From positions 35,675,598 to 35,739,597 of the forward strand of contig NC_030385.2 in assembly GCF_001625215.2 (NCBI RefSeq): a stretch of 64,000 bases of DNA. The letters run 5' to 3'. Shown piece by piece: positions 12,348 through 24,500 of the stretch (positions are counted from its first letter, which is position 1; every line of letters begins with the position of its first letter). The notes below the pieces were generated by a model. The model saw only the letters and a list, made by a program, of their open reading frames with translations, was not told the origin of the DNA and did not search any database. This DNA is from Daucus carota subsp. sativus (taxonomy: Eukaryota > Streptophyta > Magnoliopsida > Apiales > Apiaceae). Position numbers and translations under genes: made by a program.

Positions 12348-13370
12348 TTATCTTTAATCGCCTTTTTGCTTGTTTTGAATTTTAAAATTTGGTGGATTAT
12401 GGGTGAGGCACATTCGAAGGCTTGACAAGTGAAAACAAATAAGCCAAGCTTGTTGAGCTCAAAAGTTGTGCTAGATTGTTTGTTGTCAAATTTTGTGTTA
12501 TGTTCTGTAGCTACTCTGTGGCTACATGATCTTCATGTTTGACACATAGTATTGATTCAAATGCTGCTGAATTTTGTTTGTTTAGCCATTTGAGTTTAAT
12601 TTTTTTTATAGTAGAATGATATGATTTTAATGCTGAGGACTCCGAGTATATCTGTAAAAGATGTGTGATTTGGACCATTTGGTTGATATATGGTGTGCTT
12701 GCTTGCTTCGGTTTGATTTTATTAAGTTAGATAACCAGAAAACCGTAGTTATGTGCAAAGAAGGGATACAGAGCTATAACTCAGATTTATGATTATATGG
12801 CCAAGATAATTATGTGGAGGCATTATGATTGGAACTGAGCAATAACCAAAGTGATTGCTTCTGATTTCAGAATAGTATGATTTAAAAATGAATACATGGC
12901 TCGTTAAAAGTTGGTCTTGATACATTGGAAAAGTAGACAAGATAATGACTTAGGCATAGGCAGGGCTTCATTTATTTTACTTAAAGGATTCATCATTCAT
13001 TCAAAGTTTAATGGATCATAAACACATAATCTTCCTCTCAGTGAAGATGTCAGGGCCACAGTATTCTCATTAGTGTAAAAGCTTAGATCATTGATCGTTT
13101 GTGTTTAAAGACTTGGGGCTATAAGCAATGTCGTAAAGATTCTCGTTTCTCTAAACTCAGTGAAGGGGGAAACCAGAGAATTCAAAGTAATTAACCAGAC
13201 AAATAAAAAATCAGACTGGTCTTATGTGCCGATTTGTTCCAAAATCTTGGGATGAGACTATTTGTTCTAACTTTACAGTTAAAATGACAATTAAATCCTA
13301 AACCAAAACATATGATTTCTCCGAATTTCAACAATTATTAGCATGTCACAAGACATGGGATAAATTTGGG
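12341..13370. repeat. Block A, copy 1 (matches 35257-36350)
   Basis: About 1 kb with roughly 93-95% identity by eye to 35257-36350, for example GTGAGGCACATTCGAAGGC at 12401 and 35320. No coding content seen in either copy. The distal part (AACCAAAAC...TTTCAACAATTATTAGCA, near 13300) recurs also near 27740, 41720 and 52090, so A is an older paralogue of the spacer between blocks C and D. Confidence 0.85.
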
Positions 13371-14098
13371 GCGGGATCTAAATCCTATTTCAACCATGTG
13401 ATCCAAATATAGATCCAAATTCATACATCTTTATAATATTGATATACTTTGATTTTAAATATTTTAAAAAATGATTAACTAATTTCATCATTAATTATAA
13501 TAATATAATTAACGAATAGACAAAGATAAAATATTATGAGATAATTCGAAAAAGTTAAAATGTACATAAAAATAAATTAAAAGTATTAAAATATTATATT
13601 AAAATACTAATTCTCAGAATAGTATATTTTTCCCACAAATGCTCAGTGAGTGCATTTCGAAGTTCAAGATGAACGATATTTGTCTTTGATTTTTCGGTAG
13701 CGATTGATAAATTGTTGAAATTTTATGTATTTTGAAATTTTATTTATTTTGAAATTTTAATTTGTAATTAATCGTTGTTTTATTTATATTCTAATCTTAA
13801 TTTATGTATTTTGAAATTTTATTTATTTTGAAATTTTAATTTGTAATTAATCGTTGTTTTATTTATATTCTAATCTTAATTAATCTATTTTTAATAATAT
13901 TAACAAAATCATCAAATAATAAAAGTAATAATTTTTTAATGTTAAAAAGATTTGGATCAGTGAATAGTAGTGATCCAAATTTGGACCAGTACTATTCAGT
14001 GATCCAAAATTTGGATCACTTTTTAGTCCACGGTTGGAGTGATTTGGGATAGAACTGCCCCAAATTTGGATTTTTGGATCACGGTTGGAGATGCCCTA
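13371..14098. mobile_element. ~0.73-kb insertion in block A copy 1, probable MITE
   Basis: Sequence absent from the matching position in copy 2 (near 36350). The ends carry related inverted strings: AAATTTGGGGCGGGATC near 13371 against ATCCAAA...CCCCAAATTTGG near 14050. The right end has the common MITE terminus TTGGAGATGCCC. It contains an 82-bp perfect tandem duplication (13719-13800 and 13801-13882). Superfamily unknown and boundaries approximate. Confidence 0.55.
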
Positions 14099-14129
14099 AG
14101 GAATTAGGGTGCAAACAACTGAAGTCTAA

Positions 14130-14493
14130 GAGCATCTCCAATGGGCTCTTTAAACAAGCTCTTAACTCTAAATTTGAAGAGCAAGCCAAGAATTAGAGCT
14201 CCAATGAGTTCTTAGAAACTCTTTAAAAATTTAAGAGTGTACTCTCTCTCCTTTCTTTTAAAGAGCATCTAGTAGCTCTTAATTCAATATAATATTAATT
14301 TCCCTCCAATTTTCTCTCTCTTTTAGTTAACCATTTCCTCTCATTTATATAAAATAGATATAAATTGTGAATAAGGAGCTAAGTATAAGGAGTAGCATTG
14401 GAGTTCTCACGTTTTCCGATGTATTAACTTACTAGGAGCCACATTTTATATTTTTGTTTAAGGAATGATTTAGGAGCACCGTTGGAGATGCTC
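14130..14493. mobile_element. 364-bp PIF/Harbinger-type MITE
   Basis: Termini GAGCATCTCCAATGG and CCGTTGGAGATGCTC are inverted repeats, flanked by a 3-bp TAA duplication (14127-14129, 14494-14496). The matching site in the second copy (near 36384, GTCTAAGAATGC) lacks the element, giving a natural empty site. Confidence 0.85.
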
Positions 14494-14496
14494 TAA

Positions 14497-15101
14497 GTGC
14501 TTGTTTGGTATCATCAGGGAAGTAAATTCCTATAGTAATATCTACTTCCTATCTTTGTTAAATACCAGGGAAGTACTACAAAACTGTTTGGTTGACACTT
14601 GAGGTATTATACTTCCCCTATATTTTTTGTTTGTATTTTAAAGATAATATAATTTAATAATTATAATATCTTTTATTATAACTAAATGATAAATATTATT
14701 ATTTTGATAAAAATAATAATTATACAAAAAATAAATCCCCTATATTTTTTGTTTGTACTTTAAAAATAATTATACTTCCCCTATATTTTTTGTTTGTACT
14801 TTAAAAATAAACCCAATATATGGCGATAAAAATAGTCCATATTGATAATTACCCAATGAAAAAGAATTAATTAAAAGAATTATTTTTTATTTTATATAAA
14901 ATTTGTATATAAAGTTATTAAATAAATTAATTATTCAAACTTAATCCTAATTATAGATTAGATTATATTTTTAAAATTTTGACAAAATAATATTATTAAT
15001 ACATTATTATTTTCTCAATATTTTTTATTGAATTAAAATAACATATTCAATGTTTTAATAAAGAAAAACAATTTAGCAATAATATTTTGAGTTACATAAT
15101 A

Positions 15102-15149
<48 letters not shown>

Positions 15150-15426
15150 AATAACAATAATAATAATCTTTTATATATGTATTAATATATATAGTAGAAT
15201 ATTTCATATATTGTTTAATAGCATATTGTACAAAATTTAACTTTACACAAGTGTTGGAAGTGTGAGTTACCGAGGAGGGAGTGGGTAAGTGACTTCTCAT
15301 GTTTTACAGCTATTAGAAGTTCCCAGCAATTTAAACTTCACGTGTTTTTGGTAAATCAAACAACTAGGTGGATTCTTACTTCCCAGATATTTTAAATACC
15401 CTCATAACTTACTGTCAACCAAACGA
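14497..15426. mobile_element. ~0.93-kb hAT-like non-autonomous element
   Basis: Left end TGCTTGTTTGGT and right end ACCAAACGACTT are imperfect inverted repeats. Flanks share TCTAAG, and the site is empty in block A copy 2 (36380-36392). The body is AT-rich with three copies of CTATATTTTTTGTTTGTA and an (ATT)n microsatellite at 15100-15148. The PIF MITE at 14130 sits in its left target duplication, so that MITE is the later arrival. Confidence 0.6.
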
Positions 15427-15428
15427 CT

Positions 15429-15546
15429 TCTAAGAATGCTGGTCAGCTCTTAGTTCCAGTTCCACGGGGAATTTGAAGCTGCTATGTTACTAACTTGGGA
15501 GTTACTTATGAACTGCTGAACATGGTAGCAAAATTTTAAAATCTCA
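15429..15546. repeat. Block A, copy 1, distal piece
   Basis: AATGCTGGTCAGCTCTTAG... matches 36390-36499 and lies between two insertions. Non-coding. Confidence 0.75.
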
Positions 15547-15555
15547 TTGAGATAA

Positions 15556-16860
15556 GGGTGCTGTTCCCTGACAACTGTGTGTCAGGGAACAGTTATCCAA
15601 CACATGGCTCCCCAGCCGTTGGATCGTTGATCCAACAGCTGGGTAAAAGAAATTTTTTTTAGTGTTCCGCGGTTTTTTTCCACGGAAGGGTTGTTTCCTG
15701 AAGACGTTCCGCGTATATTTTCCGCAGATCCGCGGGACTTTTTCAAGCGGTCCGCGGTAAACATCCGCAGAACTATCAGACGGGTTTTAAAACAACAAAA
15801 CCGCTCAAACTCGTATATCAGATACACACACATACCTCTTTCAGTTACATTCAAACACAGCATATCTCCCATTCCTGCGATCACTCTTTTGCCCCAAATC
15901 ATATCATTCAATCGAATCACAACATATAGGTACGAGTTTATAGGTGTTTACTGCGATTTCATGTTTATGTTTAAGTGTGTTAGTATGTTTAACTTCTGTA
16001 GGGTATTTTTTGCTTGATTGTTTAATTTTAACGAATGATTTCTGGAGTTTGGGTTGGATTGGATGTGTAATGGATTGTTAATTGGTTTAGGCTTGTTACA
16101 TGTAATGTATATTATGTGTTTTAGTTCGTTTATATGATTGACTGCAAAGTGTTTGTGAAAATGCCTCAATGAAAATTTTGATTTTTTTCGTTAGTTTTTG
16201 ATATATATGTATGAGGCATTTACGTACAACACCTATACACTACGATACATGTTGGTAAACATTGAAATTATGAGTTCAAGAACGCATGATCTAGACTATT
16301 CTATGTAATAGTGTAATATGATCATGTGTAGTGATTTTATATGATATTAAAATTGATGTTGCTTGACTACTTGATTACTTGATTACTTAATTTTTGGTAT
16401 ATATGTATGAGGCATTTACGTAGAACACCTAAACACTATGATACATGTTGGTAAATATTGAAATTATGAGTTCAAGAACGCATGATCTACACTATTCTAT
16501 GTAACTTGATTACTTGCAACATTCTGATTTTATATGATATTAAAATTGATGTTGATTTCATGTTAAATTTTCCGGATGAAAGATATTCTACCAGGGCCAG
16601 TTAGTCAGGAAGTTATCTTAGATAACTCGTATCATGTGAGTGTTGATGTTTGGGATGGTGTTTACTGCGGAATGCGTGTAAAAATCCCGCTGATCCGTGG
16701 AAAATATACGCGGAACGTCTTCAGGAAACAGCCTTTCCGCGGAAAAAAAGCGCGGAACGCTAATTTTTTTTTCTTTTGCCCCAGCCGTTGGATCCAACGG
16801 CTGAGGAGTGATGTGTTGGATAACTGTTCCCTGACACACAGTTGCCAGGGAACAGCACCC
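15556..16860. mobile_element. 1305-bp Mutator-like element (non-autonomous MULE)
   Basis: Perfect 9-bp target duplication TTGAGATAA at 15547-15555 and 16861-16869. The long (~200 bp) terminal inverted repeats start GGGTGCTGTTCCCTG and end CAGGGAACAGCACCC, with GC-rich inner parts (CCGCGG-rich, 15660-15780 against 16660-16770). The interior has no transposase, only an internal direct repeat. The corresponding site in block B copy 2 (near 36716) has one copy of the target and no insertion. The small frames over both TIRs are artefacts. Confidence 0.9.
16189..16560. repeat. Diverged ~190-bp direct repeat inside the MULE
   Basis: TATATATGTATGAGGCATTT... at about 16200 recurs at about 16400 with the same following ~110 bp and a shared ATGATATTAAAATTGATGTT end. 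It is non-coding, and possibly cargo captured by the MULE and then duplicated. Confidence 0.7.
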
Positions 16861-17127
16861 TTGAGATAAACACAATCCAAATTCATAAACTAGAGTTTCC
16901 ATGACATGAAGAATTCGGAACTGGAGCGAAGAGCAGCTCCAATGCCTACCCAACTCCTGCATTATAATTTGTGAAAATGATTCTGATCAAAATTCGATGA
17001 TTGGAAGCAAAGGCGAAAGTTGGGCAATCCCAACACTCCCGCCTAGAGCATCCACAATGCTCAAGCGTACTTCCATTCTACCTCATCTAATGTCAACTAA
17101 CGAGGAAATGGGTTTACAAAAATAAAA

Positions 17128-17330
17128 AAAAAAAGGATTTTCTATGGTGTGCTCAAGAGCATACAATAGTCCCTAACTCCAATAAAAATAGCTTCTTTTG
17201 ATTGGTGGATGAATAATAAATGATAATGGCCCCTTTGCATTCACATCAAATCCAACAATCAGAATAGACCATTTCTATAGAATTTAGTGATTATTGTGTA
17301 CCCTTAGGCACACATCAGAAAGACCGTAAA
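17128..17330. mobile_element. ~200-bp MITE
   Basis: Present here, absent from block B copy 2 (near 36978). Imperfect inverted ends (ATGGTGTGCTCAAGAGCATAC against GTGTACCCTTAGGCACACAT). An A-rich AAAAAAAGGAT string at both sides is a possible target duplication. Superfamily unresolved. Confidence 0.55.
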
Positions 17331-17414
17331 AAAAGGATCAATTTCATGCAATGCTAAGTAGAGAAAGTTGTCGATGAAAAGTAAACAAGTATGGAGAAAT
17401 TTAATTGAAAAATA

Positions 17415-17661
17415 CTCCCTCCGTCCCTTTTTAGTTGTTACATTTCTATTTTTGTTGGTCAAATTGACTAAATTTTGACCAAAGATTATAAGTCACTCTT
17501 TTATTATTTTAAAAAACTTAAAATTACATCTTAAAGTAGATTAAAAGTTATTTTCGGTGACATATTTTTTTTTATTTTTTCACTTGATAAAATATTAATA
17601 AATTTTGGTCAATTTGACCGGTACAAACTCAAAGGTGACAACTAAAAAGAGACGAAGGGAG
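17415..17661. mobile_element. 247-bp Stowaway MITE
   Basis: Starts CTCCCTCCGTCCCTTTTTAG and ends CTAAAAAGAGACGAAGGGAG, flanked by TA at 17413-17414 and 17662-17663. Block B copy 2 has the unoccupied site (GAAAAATATAAAACATC near 37055). Confidence 0.92.
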
Positions 17662-17700
17662 TATAAAACATCACAAAATAATGAAATGGATAGTGACCAC

Positions 17701-18456
17701 TAGGGGTGAGCAAAAAACCGAATTGAAACCGAAACCGTAACCGAAACCGGTGAAAACCGATAAAAACCGAACCGCCTAAAACCGAACCGATCCGAAACCG
17801 AAAATTTAAAAACCGAACCGATTATAACGGTTGCGGTTCCGGTTTTAGGCCAAAACCGAACCGCAAAAACCCGAACCGAACCGATTATTAAAATAAATAT
17901 TATTTATATTTATATATATGTATATTACACATAATTTATATAAATATTTATATATAACATATAAATGTGATGAACAAAGTAAAATGAGACGGGGGAGGTT
18001 ACTAGGAAGTGGGGTTGAAATGTGCTGAGGTTGTTTCGTTAAAATTGTTTTATCCGAACTAGTTCTTCCACCGAGCACTTTCTTTTAGTATCACTACAAT
18101 TGAGTCGCTAATCTACTTCCATCATGATCCCCACATAATATATAAGTTTCATTTGTAATATGATCTTGTTTAAATCCGATAATATAATAATGTGGTTCGT
18201 TATTAAATTTGAAGTATATATCGAACCAACATAAGTTATCTACTAATTTAATTTGAAAGTATGTTTCTTATTTTTATTTATTGCGGTTCTAAAACTGAAA
18301 CCGAACCGTTTGAAACCGAACCGAGGTTTTTTGAAACCGAAACCGATCCGACGGTTCGGTTGCGGTTGCGGTTTTCAATTTTAAAAACCGAACACTTGCG
18401 GTTCCGGTTGCGGTTTTACCCTAAAACCGCACCGATCCGCACCGTGCTCTCCCCTA
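17701..18456. mobile_element. 756-bp hAT non-autonomous element
   Basis: TIR TAGGGGTGAGC / GCTCTCCCCTA with a perfect 8-bp target duplication GTGACCAC (17693-17700, 18457-18464), the hAT length. The sub-terminal zones are dense arrays of AACCGAACCG-type repeats in opposite orientation at the two ends. The empty site with a single GTGACCAC is near 37088. The 96-codon frame at 18261-18551 is repeat-derived and not a gene. Confidence 0.93.
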
Positions 18457-18527
18457 GTGACCACCGAGATGAACTGACCGCTTTGCTTTATTCAGATCCT
18501 ATCCAATGTAATTTTTTTTATAAAATA

Positions 18528-18763
18528 CTCCCTCCATCTCAAATTAGATGAGCCAGTTAACTTTAGGCACATAACTTAAGGTGCATTGACTGTCTTGTTC
18601 CGAATTTTTTTTTTTAATTTTTCTTTTGTAAATGAAAATTTCATATTTAAATTTTTATTTGCAAAAATAAAATTTTAAAAATAAGTAATGTAGCTATGCG
18701 GTCAATGGATTTTAAAGTGCGTGCCTGAAGTCAACGAGCTCATTTAATTTGGGATGGAGTGAG
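18528..18763. mobile_element. 236-bp Stowaway-like MITE
   Basis: Inverted ends CTCCCTCCATCTCAAATTAG and AATTTGGGATGGAGTGAG. TA precedes the left end. Absent from the matching place in block B copy 2 (near 37150). Confidence 0.8.
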
Positions 18764-18970
18764 CAGGTGGCAAGTCATTTTGGGAGTCCCGAGGATAGCA
18801 ATTGGACTCCTAGTGGAGTTGCTCTTGGCCGGTTCCTGATTTCATTGTGTACATTTTTATTAGTTTTTTACTTTTTTTGTATAACTTTAATTTGTTTAAA
18901 TTCAATACTCCCGTCCATTGTGTACAATTTTATTAGTTTTTTGTATAACTTTAATTGCTTAAATTCAATA

Positions 18971-19196
18971 CTCCCATCCATTAAATAGGACGTTTGACTT
19001 TTTACATGTATTTTTAGAAGGTTTGACCACATGTTTAATATTAGAATTTTTAAATTTTCTTGTTCTGAATAAAAATATTTATGTTATACTTTTATTCGGA
19101 AAAAGAAAATTACAAAAATATTAATATATACTATAGGGTCAAAACACTTAAAGTTACGTGTAAAAATAAAATGTCCTATATAATGGGTAATGGAAG
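18971..19196. mobile_element. 226-bp Stowaway MITE
   Basis: Inverted ends CTCCCATCCATTAAATAGGA and TATAATGGGTAATGGAAG with TA on both sides (18969-18970, 19197-19198). A partial ~65-bp tandem duplication of the left flank lies just before it (18840-18970). Not present in block B copies 2 or 3. Confidence 0.85.
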
Positions 19197-19337
19197 TATT
19201 TTATTTAAACTCGTTCATTTTCTCGATAAAACCAGTTTTTGTATTGTGTCACGCAAATGGGACCCCAAAATTAGGGGATTTGGGCTTACCATTAAAGATA
19301 CTATAAGCTCAAACAGGAATATTAAGTGTAGGTAAAA

Positions 19338-19940
19338 TTTTGCGGTTTTCTTTTTCTCTTTTCTCTCTAACCGCCTTCCTCTTTTCATCTTCGACGGGGG
19401 TGGAAAGCCCCAAATCTTTCCGTTTGATTGCTAGTTATTTGATTGTTCTTGCTTTTTCATTGATTTTCTTAATAAATCTCCTTCTTCGGGGAAAGTTTTC
19501 TTAGATCTATATCACCGAAACTTTCAATTTTCGTTCTTATTCGCTTCCAGAGGCCTTTTTGGATTTGTGAGTGGATCGATTATCTCCTAAGCGTCGTGGT
19601 GCAGATCTAATTGTTTTGGTTTGTTTTGATTATAGTTTGTTTTCTCTCCCTGGTGAGAGTGTGTGATTTTTCTCTCCTTTTGTGAGAGTGGTTTGGATTC
19701 ATCGATAAAGCCTTCCGGGAATTGCTTTTGTGGTTGATAGCTCAAACGGAGTTTTTGGAAAAGATGGTGAACACAGAGCAAGGATCTATACATGTACCAT
19801 CGTCAATTTCAACATCGCTTATTGTCTCATCTTGGGTATGAAGACTGGCATGTTAATTTTTTCTATGTTTGTTCGACTCGATCATTCTTGTAGATGCTGT
19901 ATGGCTATTATTTATTGAATTATCTCCTTTTCTTCAAAAA
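19338..19940 (+). mobile_element. 603-bp internally deleted LINE or processed retroposon
   Basis: Flanked by a 14-bp direct repeat AAGTGTAGG(T/C)AAAA (19324-19337, 19941-19954), the length expected of target-primed reverse transcription, and ending in a short A-run. Copies 2 and 3 of block B have one uninterrupted AAGTGTAGGCAAAA (near 37434 and 48140). The 5' half is pyrimidine-rich like a LINE 5' UTR, with an ATG at 19764 opening a short frame (MVNTEQGSIHV...) that stops after about 24 codons. The last ~60 bases resemble a LINE 3' end. The bulk of ORF1/ORF2 is missing. Confidence 0.7.
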
Positions 19941-21274
19941 AAGTGTAGGCAAAACTAGCCTGATTAATTTCAAAAGCAGGTTTTTTGGAACATTAGCCAG
20001 TGAGTAAAAAAAGTTTAAAGACTGGAGCATATTTCAGGCACAGACAATATAATTGGAATGGAGCTATGACCAAAATAAAGACTTCTGGAAAAAATTGGAT
20101 CAGAGTAGCATCTTGTTTAAAAATGGATACGGAGATAACAAAGCTATGGCTCAGAATAAAATTTGATCTCCGATTAATTGCAAAGACAGACAAGAATATG
20201 AATCAGGTGTAGGCAGCAATGCAATACAATGAAGCATCTATTATATGCGCCTACCTTGTATACTGAGACAATGCAATCCTGAGACAAGTATATAAACTGC
20301 AAATGAGATCGGGATAGTATTTGGCTTTTGCTGCTGACTTGGAAGGGCGCTAAATATTTGACATTTGACGATGGTGATTAGTAACTGGAACTGGTTTAAT
20401 ATTGTGACATCCCTCAGATCCGGGGGTCTGGATCTGGTGCCACGTGGACAAAAATCAATTTAAACCTGTATTTCCGGAAGAAGGTAAAACATATATTTCA
20501 AAATCTGGATTTTTAAAAGAGATTTAAATCAAAATCACTTTGACCCCCTAACAACAGGATCGCAAATAGGTTACAGCATTGAAACCAGAACCCAAACTAT
20601 AAAATCTTTTTACAACTTAAACTACGTTATCAGCTAAACTTCGGTAAGAAGGATAACTGATAACCAATAAATAAAAACCATCTACAACTGAATTGAAATA
20701 ATTCAACTCTAACCATACTAGTCTCGCAGCCACCTCCCTAGCAGTCTCGCCTAGCATTACTCTTACGCGCAGCTTACCCAGGTGACCACCTTAATCCTTA
20801 GCTGCAAGGGTTAGAAATAATAGCAAGAGTGAGCAATGCTCAGCAAGTATAACACTAAATTTTTAACAATGCCATACTATCTGAATTAAATCAAATATTT
20901 GTAACAGAGATTCAGTTCTAGGTTCCCCTCAAATTAATTGAAGTTCAATTACATACTGCCACCCTTTTTTATAAAAATTTCGATTACAATGGGTCCAAAC
21001 TATTCTTTTATCAGAATATAGTCCATTTATAAGAATATTTAATTATTAACTTCCTTTCAACTCATCTGACAATACGGGTGATCAGCCACGTAAAGTCCTC
21101 CGTCTCGGGCACTGGATCTAAGTCCCACCGACGACGGATCATTCCGGACACTGGATCTAAGTCCCACCGGTAACGACACTAGGGTACCCACTAGGCATCT
21201 AATTGGCCTCAACAGCTGGACTAGGTTTACTAGCCTCTTACGCTAACTTTTACAGTTCCCAAGACAATAGAATC

Positions 21275-21460
21275 CTTATCCCGGGCCCCGGACATAACAT
21301 CCTCCCGGTGACCATTATTGGTGTCCCGGGCCCCGGACATAAAGTCCTCCCGGTGACAATTATTGGTGCCCCGGGCCCCGGACATAAAGTCCTCCCGGTG
21401 ACAATTATTGGTGCCCCGGGCCTCGGACATAAAGTCCTCCCGGTGACAATTATTGGTATA
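21275..21460. repeat. Four ~45-bp tandem repeats in the LTR
   Basis: Unit contains CCCGGGCCCCGGACATAA followed by GTCCTCCCGGTGAC and ATTATTGGTG. Four units with few changes. They generate three overlapping fake open frames (21203-21538 plus, 21230-21501 minus). Confidence 0.9.
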
Positions 21461-21490
21461 CACAATAGGCATCTTGCTCGCTTTTCTGAT

Positions 21491-21560
21491 TGGCTATTCA
21501 CTAGCCCCGGCTATTCACTAGCCCCGGCTATTCACTAGCCCCGGCTATTCACTAGCCCTT
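21491..21560. repeat. 17-bp tandem repeat, about four units
   Basis: GCTATTCACTAGCCCCG repeated head to tail directly after the 45-bp array inside the LTR. Confidence 0.9.
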
Positions 21561-24500
21561 CACCATATGTATTTATTTCTTTCGCAACCATATATATATT
21601 TATTCAAAAACTCTTCTTTTCTTATTTCAAATCACCACCATATAACTCAATGTAACCAAGTAGCTATCTCAGCTATCAAGAACATAATATATGTCAACTG
21701 CAGATATAACAATAGAAATATTTAACTTATCTTTAATCACACGAGAAAGATAACAATGCTTGCCCTTTCAGTATAAATGCAGAATAGAATTACTTGCAGT
21801 AATTACAAGTTGAGAATAGAAATACTTGCTAACTGCAAGGGAAAGATAGATAGAAGTACTTGCTCTTTAAATAAAAGAGAAGAATAGAAATACTTGCCTC
21901 TAATTGCAAGAGAAAGTTAGAATTACTTGCCTCGACTCCGATGTCTAGCCACGATTCTAATAGCACTACATTGCACAACCATATCTTTCTAAGTAGCTTC
22001 CGACAATATTCTTTCTACGTCTTGTCTTCTCAGATATTTCTTGCTTCAAGTTGCAACACCATCAAATTAATAATGAACATTCTCGATACACACGTCTTGA
22101 TTATTCTACACGATAGTAGGATAATATCTAAGTCTTCGGATTAGAAGAACTAGCTGATTCTAAATATTATAAGAATCACGAACATCTACCCTTCGCATAT
22201 CCATATATAATAAACATGAATATATACAGATATCCACATAGCAATATATACACATTGGATCAGTCAACACATAATCACATAATCAATAAACAATCGATAG
22301 ATATTCCAGTTCAAATAGAATATACTGCCATCAAGTATCAATTATTTAGTAATAAATAAACACCTTAATTTCTAATAAAAATTCGGCAACATCTCCTCTG
22401 TTTATAGGCTTATCCACCTGTTTTCAATACCAACAACCAGCCAATACTATTTCCAACACATGAATTATAATATAAAAAGATGTCTTGACTTGCAGTAAAC
22501 ACATAAGAAAATCTTTCCGCACGATTGCTTGTTCACTATACACAAAATACATTTAATAAGATATACAAGGCCAACTGAGCCAATCAATTAATAATCAATC
22601 GTATGCAATTAATCAAGTATAACTTCATATTATGCACCAACAAAGAAAGAAAACTAGAGCAAATAGTTTAAATAGCCCTTACTCTATGATTTTTAATAAA
22701 TTGAAAATTTATCGATATAATACGAAATTTTTATGAGACACTCCTACACATTATTCCAACCTACAGTAAAATTTTCAGAAAGAAACTCCAAGCTTAAAGC
22801 AGTAAAACAGGTATGCCAATTAGGCACCAGAAACTGTCTTGCAAAACCAGCCCGACGCTAAGATTTTTAATAAATAGAAAAATTGGTCTGATTGTATAAA
22901 ATTTTAACAGCACATTCCAGACTCCAATATCAAACTCCATTAAAATTTTCATAAGTAAATACCAAGTTAAAGGTAGCAAAACAGGGCCTGGAACAGGACA
23001 AACCTGCCCAGAATTTTCTGCGCACCTCGCACTAAAACATACCTCTCTTTTAGCTCGTTTAATGAAATTTCGAAATTCTTTTTCGTACTTGATCTAGACT
23101 TCAAGTAGCACATTATTACATAAAGATTAAGCACATAACTGAACTCAATTAACCCAGAATTATACTGCAAAATAGACCAGCGACGGCCAAAACTTTCTAA
23201 GTCAAGTATGAATAATTCTAAATCTTTAATTCACTACTTAAACTCTTAAAATACCACCCCAAAAACATTATCAGCATACTCGTACCCATATTTTCAATCT
23301 CATACACTCTCTTCTCCATCTAACCCTCCTTCCATCAGTTTCCATCACACCAGTCCCATAGACTGCCTAATCAATAGCCTTAGATCAGCCTTCTTATTCA
23401 ATTTCAATTAACACCCGCACCTGCCCTGCTAACACCTCCGACAAACCTACACGGTATTTACACCCACATAAATCACACAGCCTACTAGAACACACACAGA
23501 AGCGACAACACATACCTTTAGGCTGTTATACACACCTGTACAAACATCACAGCCACGTACCAGCAGCCTCTCCCAACCCCCTGCTTTGTTTACACACAAA
23601 GTAACTATTTACACACATAAACTAGTACACCTGTACAGGGCAGTTATACACACCACCCACACAACAGGACACACGCACACAATCTTCCGCAGCCCTCTGT
23701 AGTAGCTCCATCTATTCCCCTCTATACACCCCAAGCTCACCCTACGCAACAGCTCCCTCCGCTCACCTCTATCAGCGGCGAAACAAATCACCGCCATCAC
23801 CGATTCAACCACACCACCCCTGATTACAAGCCCAAACGAACCAACACAATCAAGTATATAGGTGTATTTATATAAATAGATAGGGAGATACCAAAAGAAG
23901 TTGACAAGAATCGAGAGTTGATTACTTGTTTTCGCGCGCGTAACCATCTCTGCACCCCAATCCCTAATTCCCAAACTCTGTTGCTCCCCCAATTTCAATT
24001 GCTGTGTGTATATCCTCTATTTGTTTTCTAAATAGAACTATTTATATTTTAACAAAATTCACACCCACAATTCAATAAATAAGCTATTTTAACAATTTGG
24101 GGCTAAAAATATCTTCCAAATTTAAACATAAAAGTTTATAAAAATTTTAATTATCCCGAATACAGAATAATTGCAAATATAATATTTTTACAACCTTTCT
24201 CTACTTTTACAAATAATGCTCAAAATCATTGTTAATTAACAAATAATTAATACAATTATCTGCAACTTTCAAATATTTCTGAATCCGACAGAAATATAGA
24301 AATACTAATGTTTGTATATTTTAGTAATTTAAATCGGATTAAATCATTAGGCTCAAATAAAACAAGCTTTGATTTCAAAATCAAAGGATAAATTTGATTT
24401 ATTAAAAAAGATACAATAATTCAAAATTCTGAACTAATTGCTCACACAAACAAAATAACCAAATAAGAAGCACATTTAACATGTACCACACTTAAATCAT

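Larger units (their letters stand above)
16861..20402. repeat. Block B, copy 1 (matches 36711-37925 and 47528-48725), with many insertions
   Basis: The backbone is recognisable in three places (GGAGTCCCGAGGATAGCAAT at 18782 and 37171; TTTGACATTTGACGATGG at 20360, 37890 and 48680). Copy 1 is far longer only because of a run of mobile elements listed separately. No gene in the backbone. Frames near 20000-20210 on both strands are shared by the copies but carry no recognised motif. Confidence 0.85.

Noticed and set aside
15073-15300. 75-codon frame with poly-Asn
   Set aside because: Translation of the (ATT)n microsatellite.
16576-16962. Frames across the right MULE terminus
   Set aside because: They extend from TIR sequence into block B and have no domain.
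21203-21538. Three overlapping 80-111-codon frames
   Set aside because: Produced by the 45-bp tandem array; the length is not a multiple-of-three artefact in every frame, but the content is pure repeat.
21275-21560. Possible CRISPR-like array
   Set aside because: Direct tandem repeats without unique spacers, in a plant LTR.
23609-23998. 129-codon minus-strand frame in the LTR
   Set aside because: No domain, located in the promoter part of an LTR, and low-complexity C-terminus.
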